From CAYVTZ01 sp964454685 (GTDB taxonomy: Bacteria > Bacillota > Clostridia > Christensenellales > Christensenellaceae), in contig CAYVTZ010000012.1 in NCBI GenBank assembly GCA_964454685.1, positions 23,229 through 87,228 of the forward strand: a stretch of DNA of 64,000 nucleotides, read 5' to 3'. The notes beneath the pieces were generated by a model that saw nothing but the letters and a program-made list of their open reading frames with translations, was not told where the DNA came from and ran no database searches. Both the position numbers and the translations under genes were made by a program. How positions within the stretch are numbered: the stretch's first letter is position 1; every line of letters starts with the position of its first letter. Positions 35,867-43,570 of the stretch are shown here, piece by piece.

Positions 35867-36268
35867 ATGTCAAAGACAACCGATTCGGTCAAAACATTTG
35901 GAAAAGAACTGACGGGGCTGGTGGGCAACGCTTTGAAGGAAGCGGCGCACAAGACACGAGATGGCATGATCGAGCTGGGCGATGCGGTGGCGGCGAAGTC
36001 TACACAGATGGTGGAAAGCGCTAAAATCTACACGCATCGCGCGTCACTCAATGACGAATTGCAGAAGAAATACCAAAAGCTGGGAGAACTGGCATACTGC
36101 AAAGGCGGCATGGATGGCGAAATGGCGGGAGTTGCCGAGGAGATCAAGCGCATTTATGAGGAATTGCAGTCGCTGGAGATCGCGCTGAATGCGATGAAAG
36201 AAGAAAAGCACTGTGAGAAGCAAGCATTGCCCGAACCCGAAAGTGAAGCCGATGACCGAGAAGCATAA
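35867..36268 (+). CDS. Small helical protein of unknown function
   Basis: A 133-residue protein, not recognised. The N-terminal half (KTFGKELTGLVGNALKEAAHKTRDGMIELGD) and the middle (SLNDELQKKYQKLGELAYCK) are helical and charged, similar in layout to small DUF-type proteins often found with zinc-ribbon proteins in Clostridia, and the C-terminus is acidic. It begins three bases after the preceding gene, whose helical composition it shares; a joint structural role is possible. Its last 17 bases overlap the next gene. Confidence 0.72.
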   Translation: MSKTTDSVKTFGKELTGLVGNALKEAAHKTRDGMIELGDAVAAKSTQMVESAKIYTHRASLNDELQKKYQKLGELAYCKGGMDGEMAGVAEEIKRIYEELQSLEIALNAMKEEKHCEKQALPEPESEADDREA

Positions 36269-36509
36269 GCGGTTTTCCGCCGGAGAATATGATGCGATTC
36301 GCACCTGCATTCGCCGCGTGTGGCGCAAGTCTGCGTGGCTTCATTTGCGTATGACCAATGACATTGATACGCGCACACGCTCGTTGCTTACCAAAGCGGA
36401 ACTGGACAAGAGGCTGCGAGAGATTGAAGAGGAGATTGCGGCGGTGCGTGCGGCGTATTTTGTCGAACAAATTAGTATGCTTCCGGAGCCGGGGCAAGAG
36501 GAAATGTGA
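36252..36509 (+). CDS. Small basic protein of unknown function
   Basis: An 85-residue protein with no recognised domain: MTEKHKRFSAGEYDAIRTC is followed by a basic stretch (IRRVWRKSAWLHLR), then a helix LDKRLREIEEEIAAVRAAYF. It overlaps the preceding gene by 17 bases in another frame. A longer frame to 36213 lacks a start context. The ribosome binding site is weak (GAAAGTGAAG), which fits translational coupling. Coding potential is supported by position before a strong terminator rather than by homology. Confidence 0.6.
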   Translation: MTEKHKRFSAGEYDAIRTCIRRVWRKSAWLHLRMTNDIDTRTRSLLTKAELDKRLREIEEEIAAVRAAYFVEQISMLPEPGQEEM

Positions 36510-36516
36510 TGAAAAT

Positions 36517-36551
36517 GAGACGGGCAAAACCATAGTTTCCCGTCTCTTTTT
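36517..36551 (+). terminator. Terminator after the three small helical-protein genes
   Basis: GAGACGGG (36517-36524) pairs with CCCGTCTC (36539-36546), loop 14 bases, followed by TTTTT. It begins seven bases past the stop of the third gene and precedes the MutS-like gene, which then needs its own promoter or read-through. Confidence 0.85.
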
Positions 36552-36585
36552 ATATGGATTCGTTTGTGGAGGTCTGATAGCAAAA

Positions 36586-38226
36586 ATGAAAATGGAATGG
36601 CTGAGCCAGAACGGCTGGATTTGGATTGTGGTTGCCGCTGCGGTGGTGATCGTTGCGATTGTGATTGCGGTGCGCAACTGGCGCAATAAGCGTGAGCAGC
36701 GCATAGAGCAGGCGTTTGGAAAAGTGCCCGAGCCGCAAAGTAAATATGACATGGAGAGCATTCGCGCTTATGCAAAATATTACGAGAAGAATGTGCACTC
36801 CGGCGTGCGCGTGGACGAAATCACATGGAGCGATTTGGAAATGGATCGCGTGTTTGAACGGGTGAATGCCTGCCAAAGCTCGGTGGGGGAAGAATACCTT
36901 TATAACGCATTGCACGAGATTGAGCAGAACGAGAAGCTTGAGGAAATCATGCAATGGATGGAACAGGATCCGGAGCGCAGGCGCGGGGTACAGCGGATTT
37001 TAAGATCGGTAGGGAAGCGGCGCGACAATGGATTGGCGCATTTTTTGTTTCATGCGGAGCAGAGTAAGACGGCGCACCCTGCACTTTTTATTATTTTGGC
37101 AATCATTCCCATACTGGCAATAATCAGTATCTTTTTTGTCGGCTGGGCCGGGCTGGCGGCGACCGTTATCGCGTTTGGAGTGAACGGCTTTGTGTATTAC
37201 TTTAACAGACAGCTTTTGGAGCATAAGCTGGAAGCGATCCGGTATTTTTCGGCACTGCTGTATGGTGCGAAAAAGCTATCCAAGATGGATTATGACTTTG
37301 AATTGGCGGAGCCTTTGAAGCCGTTTTTGCGTATTGGCGGGTTTATTTCGGGTGGCGCTTCGCAGGGCGTTTCGGAACTGGAAGTTTTTACGATGTTTTT
37401 CAAGATGGTGTTTCATGTGGATCTGATTAAGTACAACTTTGTGGTGAACGTGATGGTGAAGCATCGTGAGGCGCTAAACCGGATTTTTTGCATTGTGGGT
37501 AATACGGATGCTGCTTGTAGCGTGCTTTCCTTCCGGAAAAGTCTGCCGCAGTATTGCTTGCCGGAATTTGAAGAGAAGAATTTGATTGAGTTTGAGGGGC
37601 TTTATCATCCGCTGCTGCGCGAGGCGGTGGGCAATGATGGGTGCATTCGCCAAGGGAGCATTGTAACCGGCTCGAACGCATCCGGTAAATCCACATTTAT
37701 CAAGGCGGTGGCGGTCAATCTGATTTTGGCGCAGACCATCAGCACCTGCTGTGGCGCGCGTTTTGTGATGAGGCACTGTTATGTGGCGAGCTCGATGGCG
37801 CTACGCGATGACCTTGTGGCGGGAGAAAGCTACTTTATCACCGAAATCAAGTCCTTGAAGCGGCTGATGAGTTACTGCCAGGAAACGTATTGCGTTTGCT
37901 TTGTGGATGAGATCTTACGCGGAACCAACACGCCGGAGCGCATTGCGGCCTCTGTGGCAGTACTGCGGGAATTAAAACGCAGTGGCGGCCTTTGCGTGGT
38001 TGCCTCGCACGACATTGAGCTGACGCAAATTCTGGCGCAGGAATATGACAACTATCACTTTTGCGAAACGGTGCAGGAGGATAAGATCACATTTGACTAT
38101 CGCCTGAAAGACGGACCCTCCACCACCACCAACGCGATACTGCTGCTGGAGCATTTGGGATTTGACGAGCGCACCACGCAGGAGGCGCGGCGGATTTTGC
38201 AGGAAAGAAAAGAATCGGGTCAGTAA
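36586..38226 (+). CDS. Membrane-anchored MutS-family ATPase
   Basis: A 546-residue protein with a MutS domain V at its C-terminus but no mismatch-binding domain. One N-terminal membrane helix (about residues 9-27, WIWIVVAAAVVIVAIVIAV) and a hairpin of two more (about 160-205, PALFIILAIIPILAIISIFF) place it in the membrane. The core MutS levers region follows. Walker A is TGSNASGKSTFIKAVAVN (near 361), the Q-loop/signature region is SSMALRDDLVAGESYF, and Walker B is CVCFVDEILRGTNTPER. The ATG at 36586 follows GGAGGT by 12 bases. Such membrane MutS relatives are known in Clostridia and Bacteroidetes as uncharacterised proteins. It is not the repair MutS1 or MutS2. Confidence 0.85.
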   Translation: MKMEWLSQNGWIWIVVAAAVVIVAIVIAVRNWRNKREQRIEQAFGKVPEPQSKYDMESIRAYAKYYEKNVHSGVRVDEITWSDLEMDRVFERVNACQSSVGEEYLYNALHEIEQNEKLEEIMQWMEQDPERRRGVQRILRSVGKRRDNGLAHFLFHAEQSKTAHPALFIILAIIPILAIISIFFVGWAGLAATVIAFGVNGFVYYFNRQLLEHKLEAIRYFSALLYGAKKLSKMDYDFELAEPLKPFLRIGGFISGGASQGVSELEVFTMFFKMVFHVDLIKYNFVVNVMVKHREALNRIFCIVGNTDAACSVLSFRKSLPQYCLPEFEEKNLIEFEGLYHPLLREAVGNDGCIRQGSIVTGSNASGKSTFIKAVAVNLILAQTISTCCGARFVMRHCYVASSMALRDDLVAGESYFITEIKSLKRLMSYCQETYCVCFVDEILRGTNTPERIAASVAVLRELKRSGGLCVVASHDIELTQILAQEYDNYHFCETVQEDKITFDYRLKDGPSTTTNAILLLEHLGFDERTTQEARRILQERKESGQ

Positions 38227-38263
38227 CACCGGTTCTTTTGGAGCGCAGAGAAAGCGAGCAGAC

Positions 38264-38632
38264 ATGTATACAATCGATGAATTTACACAGTGGGCGGGGG
38301 AACTGGCAGACGAGCTGCCGGAGTGCTTTTTTGAGAGGCTCAACGGCGGCGTGATCGTCAAAAGCGAAGCGAAAGCGCACGAGAAAAGTCGCGCGGACGA
38401 TCTTTTTATATTGGGCGAATATCACAACAGCAGCGCAATGGGGCGCAGCATTTTTCTATATTACGGATCGTTTATCCGGCTGTTTGGGGATGCGCCGAAG
38501 CAGGCGTTTGTTGACCGGATGCGCAAGACGCTGCGGCATGAATTCCGGCATCATTTGGAGAGCTTGAGCGGGGAGCGCGACTTAGAGGTGGAGGACGCAA
38601 AACAGATTGCGGCATATTTAGCGCGGGATTGA
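38264..38632 (+). CDS. Putative mini zinc metallopeptidase (HEFRH)
   Basis: A 122-residue protein ending in a helix with the zinc-binding pattern HExxH (HEFRH, residues 92-96) followed by HLESLSGERDLEVED, in which an acidic third ligand could lie. Small proteins with the layout YTIDEFTQWAGELADELPE ... RHEFRHHLE belong to a family described as metallopeptidase-like or minimal MMP-like. No activity is proven for most. It begins 37 bases after the MutS-like gene, with no clear ribosome binding site, so the start may be coupled or differ. Confidence 0.72.
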   Translation: MYTIDEFTQWAGELADELPECFFERLNGGVIVKSEAKAHEKSRADDLFILGEYHNSSAMGRSIFLYYGSFIRLFGDAPKQAFVDRMRKTLRHEFRHHLESLSGERDLEVEDAKQIAAYLARD

Positions 38633-38664
38633 ACCATCACGTGATGCGGCAAAGAAATTTGCGA

Positions 38665-39153
38665 TCAAAGATATTTTTTGACAATATCCAGCAGCGTTTG
38701 CATTTCTTCGGGTGTTAGCTTTAAGGCTCCATAAAAATCGTTGTCGATGGAGATAGAGACTGCGCCGCATTCCGTATGGATATCCAGCGAGCAGGTTTCC
38801 CCTTCCAGCAATAAATTGAATTTACAGATGTCGGGGTTATCCGATTTTTGTTTGCCTTGAATGAGGGACTCTATGGCTTGCGTATCCTGCTGCGAGAACG
38901 TGAAGGGCCGCGACGTGCCGCCGTTTGGCGTATAGACTGCATTGAGCTGGTCTCCTAGCTCAAGCGAAACGGTGTGCTCCGGTGAAGCGCTGGGAGCAGG
39001 AGCGGCGCTAGGGGCAGGAGTGGCGCTAGGGGCAGGAGTGGCGCTGGCGGCCGCAAAAGAGGGCAATACAACATGAGGCGCGCGCACCGGCGCACAAGCG
39101 CTCATGCAGACCGTGACTGCTATCAAAACCATACTGAAAAAAACTCGTTTCAT
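38665..39153 (-). CDS. Small lipoprotein of unknown function
   Basis: A 162-residue predicted lipoprotein. MKRVFFSMVLIAVTVCMSAC gives the signal peptide and lipobox Cys20. A linker of Ala, Pro, Ser and Thr repeats (residues about 35-60) leads to a domain of about 100 residues, not recognised, with SQQDTQAIESLIQGKQ and an end LTPEEMQTLLDIVKKYL, plus two Cys that may form a disulfide. GGGAGG precedes the start. It is convergent with the metallopeptidase gene; the 32-base gap holds the palindrome CATCACGTGATG (38635-38646). Confidence 0.75.
   Translation of the reverse strand: MKRVFFSMVLIAVTVCMSACAPVRAPHVVLPSFAAASATPAPSATPAPSAAPAPSASPEHTVSLELGDQLNAVYTPNGGTSRPFTFSQQDTQAIESLIQGKQKSDNPDICKFNLLLEGETCSLDIHTECGAVSISIDNDFYGALKLTPEEMQTLLDIVKKYL
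38990..39043. repeat. 18-bp tandem repeat in the lipoprotein linker
   Basis: Three units of 18 bases (38990-39007, 39008-39025, 39026-39043); the last two are identical and the first differs at three positions. Each encodes six residues of the type ATPAPS. Unit number may vary between strains. Confidence 0.8.
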
Positions 39154-39226
39154 TTTATTCTGCCTCCCGATTGATTCTCGCTAGGAGAACAATAAACATC
39201 TGCGGGCGGATGCAAACCGCAGAAAC

Positions 39227-39712
39227 TTAAAGAATGAAATCAGGCGTCGCAGCTAAAATCTGAGCGTTGGTCGGCTCCTGATAGAAAATTTCAATGCGAT
39301 CGATGCGATAGCTGTTGGTCCCCTGCGGTGTTGCGTACAATCGATAGCCGAAAGGAATGATCCGATCGCCGCCTGCCAATCTGCGCAGGGCGTTTTTGGC
39401 GGCATCGTGATAGCCTTTGGGGTTTGTGATGGAATTATCGGTGGGACCTTGATAGATAATGGTTGCGTTGTATCTGCTGTCGTTTAAGCAGAGCAGAATA
39501 TCGTCGCGCTCCTGATCCTGCTGAGTGCGCAGCATCACCAGATTAAACTGTTTGTAGAGTGCATCTGCGCCTTCTTGCGCCGCGGCGCGTTTGGCATCGT
39601 CAACATACTTGGAAAACATAGGCACCGCAACGGCGGCGAGCACAGCGATGATGAGGATTACGACAATCATCTCGACCAGCGTAAATCCCTTTTTATTTGA
39701 CATATTTAACAT
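39227..39712 (-). CDS. Type IV pilin-like (prepilin) protein
   Basis: A 161-residue protein with a class III signal: KKGFTLVEMIVVILIIAVLA is the prepilin cleavage site (after Gly) and the hydrophobic helix, with Glu at +5. The globular part has YQGPTDNS and no Cys pair, typical of small Gram-positive pseudopilins. No prepilin peptidase, ATPase or platform gene is nearby, so it is an orphan. Either of two in-frame ATG codons (39712 or 39703) may be used; GGGAGG sits 3 or 12 bases upstream. Its promoter lies within an inverted repeat. Confidence 0.85.
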   Translation of the reverse strand: MLNMSNKKGFTLVEMIVVILIIAVLAAVAVPMFSKYVDDAKRAAAQEGADALYKQFNLVMLRTQQDQERDDILLCLNDSRYNATIIYQGPTDNSITNPKGYHDAAKNALRRLAGGDRIIPFGYRLYATPQGTNSYRIDRIEIFYQEPTNAQILAATPDFIL

Positions 39713-39762
39713 TTCCCTCCCAAGTTAAAAACCGAAAATATTATGCGAAATTATACTGAACT

Positions 39763-39811
39763 ACGATACTATTATAAAGCTTGCAAGGTGATTTTTCAAA
39801 TAAAGTATCGT
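39763..39811 (-). promoter_or_regulatory. Pilin gene promoter flanked by an inverted repeat
   Basis: On the - strand, TTGAAA (39799-39794) and TATAAT (39776-39771) are 17 bases apart. The repeat arms ACGATACT (39763-39770) and AGTATCGT (39804-39811) sit directly on both sides of the two hexamers, an arrangement that suits a DNA-looping or dimer-binding regulator, or a cruciform. Confidence 0.65.
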
Positions 39812-39991
39812 GAAAAATGTGTGAATTTTGCGATTTGTATGCAATCGCGCGCAAAACGAAGGGGCGCTTGCGCGCGATGGGAAAGGGGTGCGTTGCGGAT
39901 GGTTGATTAAAGATTTGCGCGCAGGCTGCAACGGAGCCGTGATACGCGCGATTTTTTGCGAGATAAAAAGCAACAAAATGCGCCTTAAAAA

Positions 39992-40004
39992 TTAGTAATA
40001 CTAA
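39992..40004. promoter_or_regulatory. Palindrome TTAGTA-A-TACTAA
   Basis: A 13-base perfect palindrome about 85 bases upstream of the XRE promoter. It could be an operator for the adjacent regulator; related TTTAG/AGTAAAC half-sites occur again at 40132-40148. Inference only. Confidence 0.35.
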
Positions 40005-40088
40005 ACTTTTGGGTTATAAAAATAGAAAAATGAACTTAAATATACGCTATAACCGCCTGTGGGAAAGGGTTTTTGCGAAAAATTATGA

Positions 40089-40117
40089 TTGACATTATTT
40101 GCTGAATATGATTTAAT
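40089..40117 (+). promoter_or_regulatory. Sigma-A promoter of the XRE-pot region
   Basis: TTGACA (40089-40094) and TTTAAT (40112-40117) are 17 bases apart. A second TATAAT at 40159-40164, preceded by the half-site TTGTTTAG...AGTAAACAA, may serve as a second start. Confidence 0.7.
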
Positions 40118-40214
40118 AGCAATCGTGGTTTGTTTAGCCTTAGTAAACAAAAAGTTTATATAATGCTTACTCGTGCGAAGTTTTGAGAACAGAGCAGAGG
40201 CGAAAGGAGCGGCG

Positions 40215-40748
40215 ATGGACATTGGCGAAAAAATCAAAGCCTTACGGCAAAGATTGGAACTGACACAAAGCGAACTGGCGGATCGGGCAGAGCTTTCCAA
40301 GGGGTTTATTTCGCAGTTGGAGCGCAACTTGACCTCGCCGTCGATTGCAACGCTGACGGACATTTTGGAATGTCTGGGAACGGATTTGCACCACTTTTTT
40401 AGTGAGGATCGTGAGGAGAAAGTTGCTTTTGCGGCGACGGATCTTTTTGAAAAGACGGATGAACAGAAGAACATTCTGTGGCTGGTTCCCAATGCGCAGA
40501 AGAACTTGATGGAACCGATTTTGCTGACGTTGAAGCCCGGATGCGCGACCGAGCAGGATCACCCGCACGAGGGAGAAGAATTTGGCTATGTGCTATCCGG
40601 CAGTGTGACGTTGGTGCTGGGACTGAAAAAACACCGGGTGAAGCGAGGCGGAAGCTTTTACTTTAAGACCAACGAACCGCACCATTTGGAAAACGCGGGC
40701 AAAAAGGATGCGCTGGTGCTGTGGGTGAGCACCCCGCCGATGTTTTAA
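40215..40748 (+). CDS. XRE-family regulator with C-terminal cupin (PuuR-like)
   Basis: A 177-residue regulator. The helix-turn-helix (residues about 6-60) reads LRQRLELTQSELADRAELSKGFISQLE, and the cupin (105-177) reads DHPHEGEEFGYVLSGSVTLVLG with the metal-binding-like His/Glu. The same domain order occurs in PuuR and other polyamine-responsive repressors, and the polyamine transporter genes begin 85 bases downstream, so control of potABCD by polyamine is likely. GAAAGGAG precedes the ATG at 40215; the frame is open to 40173 without a site. Confidence 0.9.
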   Translation: MDIGEKIKALRQRLELTQSELADRAELSKGFISQLERNLTSPSIATLTDILECLGTDLHHFFSEDREEKVAFAATDLFEKTDEQKNILWLVPNAQKNLMEPILLTLKPGCATEQDHPHEGEEFGYVLSGSVTLVLGLKKHRVKRGGSFYFKTNEPHHLENAGKKDALVLWVSTPPMF

Positions 40749-40833
40749 ACGGCGCGCAAGCGCGTGACAAGGGGAACAAAGGGGATTGGCGGTTGCATGA
40801 GAAACAAACACTTTGATAATGGGGGAAATAAGA

Positions 40834-41922
40834 ATGCCGGAACATATTATTGATTTTATCCGCGTATCCAAGCAATTTGATAACGTGGAAGTACTCAAAG
40901 GGATCAATCTGTACATCAAGCAGAATGAATTCCTGACGTTGCTGGGGCCGTCCGGCTGCGGAAAAACGACATTACTGCGTATGATTGCGGGATTTGAGGA
41001 GCCGAGCGAGGGAGATATTTTGCTGTTTGGCGAGAGCATCCGCGGGGTGCCGCCGTATAAACGCCGTGTGAACACGGTGTTTCAGCGTTATGCGCTGTTT
41101 CCGCATTTGAATGTATATGAAAACATCGCATTTGGATTGAAGCTGAAAAAGACATCCAAACCTGCGATGGATAAGAAGGTTAATGACATGCTCAAGCTGG
41201 TGGGACTTTCAGGCTATGGCAGCCGGTCGATTGACAAGCTGTCCGGCGGTCAACAACAGCGCATTGCCATCGCGCGCGCGCTGGTGAACGAGCCGGAAGT
41301 GCTATTACTGGACGAGCCGTTGGGCGCGCTGGACTTGAAATTTCGGCAGGAGATGCAGCTGGAACTGAAGCGGATGCAAAAATCGCTGGGTATTACCTTT
41401 GTTTACGTCACGCATGATCAGGAAGAAGCGCTGACGATGAGTGACGCGATTGCGGTGATGAACGACGGCATCATTCAACAGATCGGCACGCCGGAGCAGA
41501 TTTACAACGAGCCGAAAAACTCTTTTGTGGCTGACTTTATCGGGGAATCCAACATCATTGGCGGCAGCATGAGGCAGGACTATCTGGTGCATTTTGCGGG
41601 CGAAGATTTTGAATGCTTGGATCGCGGATTCAATGAAAATGAACCCGTGCAGGTGGTGGTGCGTCCGGAGGATGTGGAGCTTTCTACGAACTTTGACAAA
41701 TGCTCGGTTTGGGGAACGGTTTCCTCGATTTTGTTCATGGGTGTGCATTATGAGATTCGCGTGGTGGATCAGCATGATTTTGAATGGCTGGTGCACTCTA
41801 CCGACCATTTTCCGGTTGGCACACAGGTGGGCTTTGATTTGGAGCCGAACGACATCCATGTTATGGAAGTCAGCCAGTACGACAAAATGCGCATTGACGA
41901 CATCATGGAGGAAGCGAGATGA
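40834..41922 (+). CDS. potA: Spermidine/putrescine ABC transporter ATP-binding protein PotA
   Basis: A 362-residue ABC ATPase. Walker A is GPSGCGKTTLLRM, the signature is LSGGQQQRIAIARA, Walker B is VLLLDEPLGALDLKF, and the switch His is in THDQEEA. The C-terminal TOBE domain (about 270-355) is present. It hydrolyses ATP to drive polyamine uptake by PotB/PotC. The ATG at 40834 follows GGGGGAA by seven bases. The next gene starts within its stop (ATGA). Confidence 0.95.
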   Translation: MPEHIIDFIRVSKQFDNVEVLKGINLYIKQNEFLTLLGPSGCGKTTLLRMIAGFEEPSEGDILLFGESIRGVPPYKRRVNTVFQRYALFPHLNVYENIAFGLKLKKTSKPAMDKKVNDMLKLVGLSGYGSRSIDKLSGGQQQRIAIARALVNEPEVLLLDEPLGALDLKFRQEMQLELKRMQKSLGITFVYVTHDQEEALTMSDAIAVMNDGIIQQIGTPEQIYNEPKNSFVADFIGESNIIGGSMRQDYLVHFAGEDFECLDRGFNENEPVQVVVRPEDVELSTNFDKCSVWGTVSSILFMGVHYEIRVVDQHDFEWLVHSTDHFPVGTQVGFDLEPNDIHVMEVSQYDKMRIDDIMEEAR

Positions 41923-42776
41923 AGAATCCTTCGATTGCAAAAGTGATGAATTCCCGCAAGCTGTTTGCGGTGCCGTACACGGTGTGGATTGCTATTTTTA
42001 CCATTGCACCGCTGCTGCTGATTTTGCTGTACGCATTGACGACGACGGGCGCGGGCGGTGTGTTTGTGCTGACGGCGGAGAATTTGCAACGCGCGTTTTC
42101 CCCGCTGTATATGACGGTGTTTTGGCGCAGTGTGCTGATGGCGTTCATTGCTACGGCGGTCTGCCTGCTGCTGGGGTACCCTGCGGCGTATCTGCTGTCT
42201 AAGCTCAAGGAAAAGAATGCGGCAATCATCTCTATTTTGTTTGTGCTGCCCATGTGGATGAATTTTTTGCTGCGCACGTATGCTTGGCGCGCGCTGCTGG
42301 ACAATGCAGGGATCATCAACCAGTGGATTACGGCGATGGGGTTTGAACCCGTGCAGTTTTTGTACACGCAAGGCGCGATTATTTTCGGGCTGGTTTACAA
42401 CTTTCTGCCGTTTATGATTCTGCCGATTTACTCGGTATTTCAGAAAATGGATACGTCTTTTGTGCAGGCGGCGCAGGATTTGGGTGCGAACCGTTGGCAA
42501 AGCTTTTGGCGGGTGACGCTGCCATTATCGCGTGGGGGGATCATTTCCGGTGTGACGATGGTATTTATGCCGGCGATGACCACGTTTGTGATCACACGGC
42601 TTTTGGGCGGCAGCCACTTTATGATGTATGGAGATTTGATTGAGATGCAGTTTTTGCTGCTTTCGGAATGGAACTTTGGGTCTGCACTTGCGATAGTGAT
42701 GCTGATTTTGACGATTTTATTCATGTTTTTGATGCGCAAGTACGACAAAGAAGGCGAAGGCGGAGGACTGATGTAA
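41919..42776 (+). CDS. potB: Spermidine/putrescine ABC transporter permease PotB
   Basis: A 285-residue inner-membrane permease with six predicted helices. The ABC-permease loop that contacts PotA is visible as QAAQDLGANRWQSFWRVTLPLSRGG. It overlaps potA by four bases and potC by one, so the four transporter genes are tightly coupled. Confidence 0.94.
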   Translation: MKNPSIAKVMNSRKLFAVPYTVWIAIFTIAPLLLILLYALTTTGAGGVFVLTAENLQRAFSPLYMTVFWRSVLMAFIATAVCLLLGYPAAYLLSKLKEKNAAIISILFVLPMWMNFLLRTYAWRALLDNAGIINQWITAMGFEPVQFLYTQGAIIFGLVYNFLPFMILPIYSVFQKMDTSFVQAAQDLGANRWQSFWRVTLPLSRGGIISGVTMVFMPAMTTFVITRLLGGSHFMMYGDLIEMQFLLLSEWNFGSALAIVMLILTILFMFLMRKYDKEGEGGGLM

Positions 42777-43570
42777 TGAAGATTGCGGGCTTTTTTAAAC
42801 GGTTTTATTTGGCGGTTCTGCTGGTGTTCATGTATCTGCCCATTGGCGCGCTGATGGTGTTTTCCTTCAATGAATCCAAGACCATGGCAAAGTGGACGGG
42901 TTTTTCGCTGAAATGGTATCAGGCATTGTTTGAGGATCCTGTGATTGCCGAGGCGATCGGCGTGACCATTTCGATTGCGATTTTTGCTGCGATTGCGGCG
43001 ACGCTGATCGGGACGCTGGCGGCGATCGGCATTGATAATTATTCTCGAAAAGCGAAGAACTGGATGATCAACTTTACCTATATTCCCATGGTGAACGCGG
43101 AGATTGTAACGGGTATTTCGCTGCTGCTGCTGTTTATCTTCTTTAATATCCCGCGCGGGTATTGGACGATGCTGCTGGCGCACATTACGTTTGACATTCC
43201 GTTTGTGATATTCTCGGTGCTGCCTAAGCTGCGGCAGATGGATCAGGGAACGTATGAGGCGGCGCTGGATATGGGTGCGACGCCGGCATACGCCGTGCGT
43301 AAGGTGATTATGCCACAGATCATGCCCGGCATTGTGACGGGAATGCTGCTGGCGTTTACCATGTCCTTTGACGACTTTATGATCAGCTTTTTCACCTCGC
43401 AGGGGGCGACGCAGAATCTGTCCATTTATATTTACAGCATGGCGCGGGTGGGCATCAATCCCATGATTAACGCGCTGTCGGCGATTATGTTTGTGGTGGT
43501 GATTGCACTGCTGCTGGTGATTAATCTGCGCACGTTTGTGCCGCGCAGAAAGAGAGGGAACGAGGCATGA
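42776..43570 (+). CDS. potC: Spermidine/putrescine ABC transporter permease PotC
   Basis: A 264-residue permease. N-terminal FYLAVLLVFMYLPIGALMVFS is the first helix; the coupling loop is YEAALDMGATPAYAVRKVIMP. The ATG at 42776 overlaps the potB stop (TAATG), with GGCGGAGG upstream; the open frame further upstream is inside potB. Its end overlaps potD as ATGA. Confidence 0.94.
   Translation: MKIAGFFKRFYLAVLLVFMYLPIGALMVFSFNESKTMAKWTGFSLKWYQALFEDPVIAEAIGVTISIAIFAAIAATLIGTLAAIGIDNYSRKAKNWMINFTYIPMVNAEIVTGISLLLLFIFFNIPRGYWTMLLAHITFDIPFVIFSVLPKLRQMDQGTYEAALDMGATPAYAVRKVIMPQIMPGIVTGMLLAFTMSFDDFMISFFTSQGATQNLSIYIYSMARVGINPMINALSAIMFVVVIALLLVINLRTFVPRRKRGNEA

Larger units (their letters stand above)
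39713..40214. other. 502-base spacer between the pilin and XRE regulator genes
   Basis: The left part holds the pilin promoter with its inverted repeat, the right part the promoter of the XRE regulator. The middle (39830-39990) is a GC-richer stretch with TGCGCGC runs and no gene. A palindrome TTAGTAATACTAA is at 39992-40004. No RNA gene is recognised. Confidence 0.6.

Noticed and set aside
40793..40820. Separate promoter (TTGCAT/GATAAT) directly before potA
   Set aside because: The predicted start would fall after the ribosome binding site, so transcription from the XRE gene upstream is more likely.
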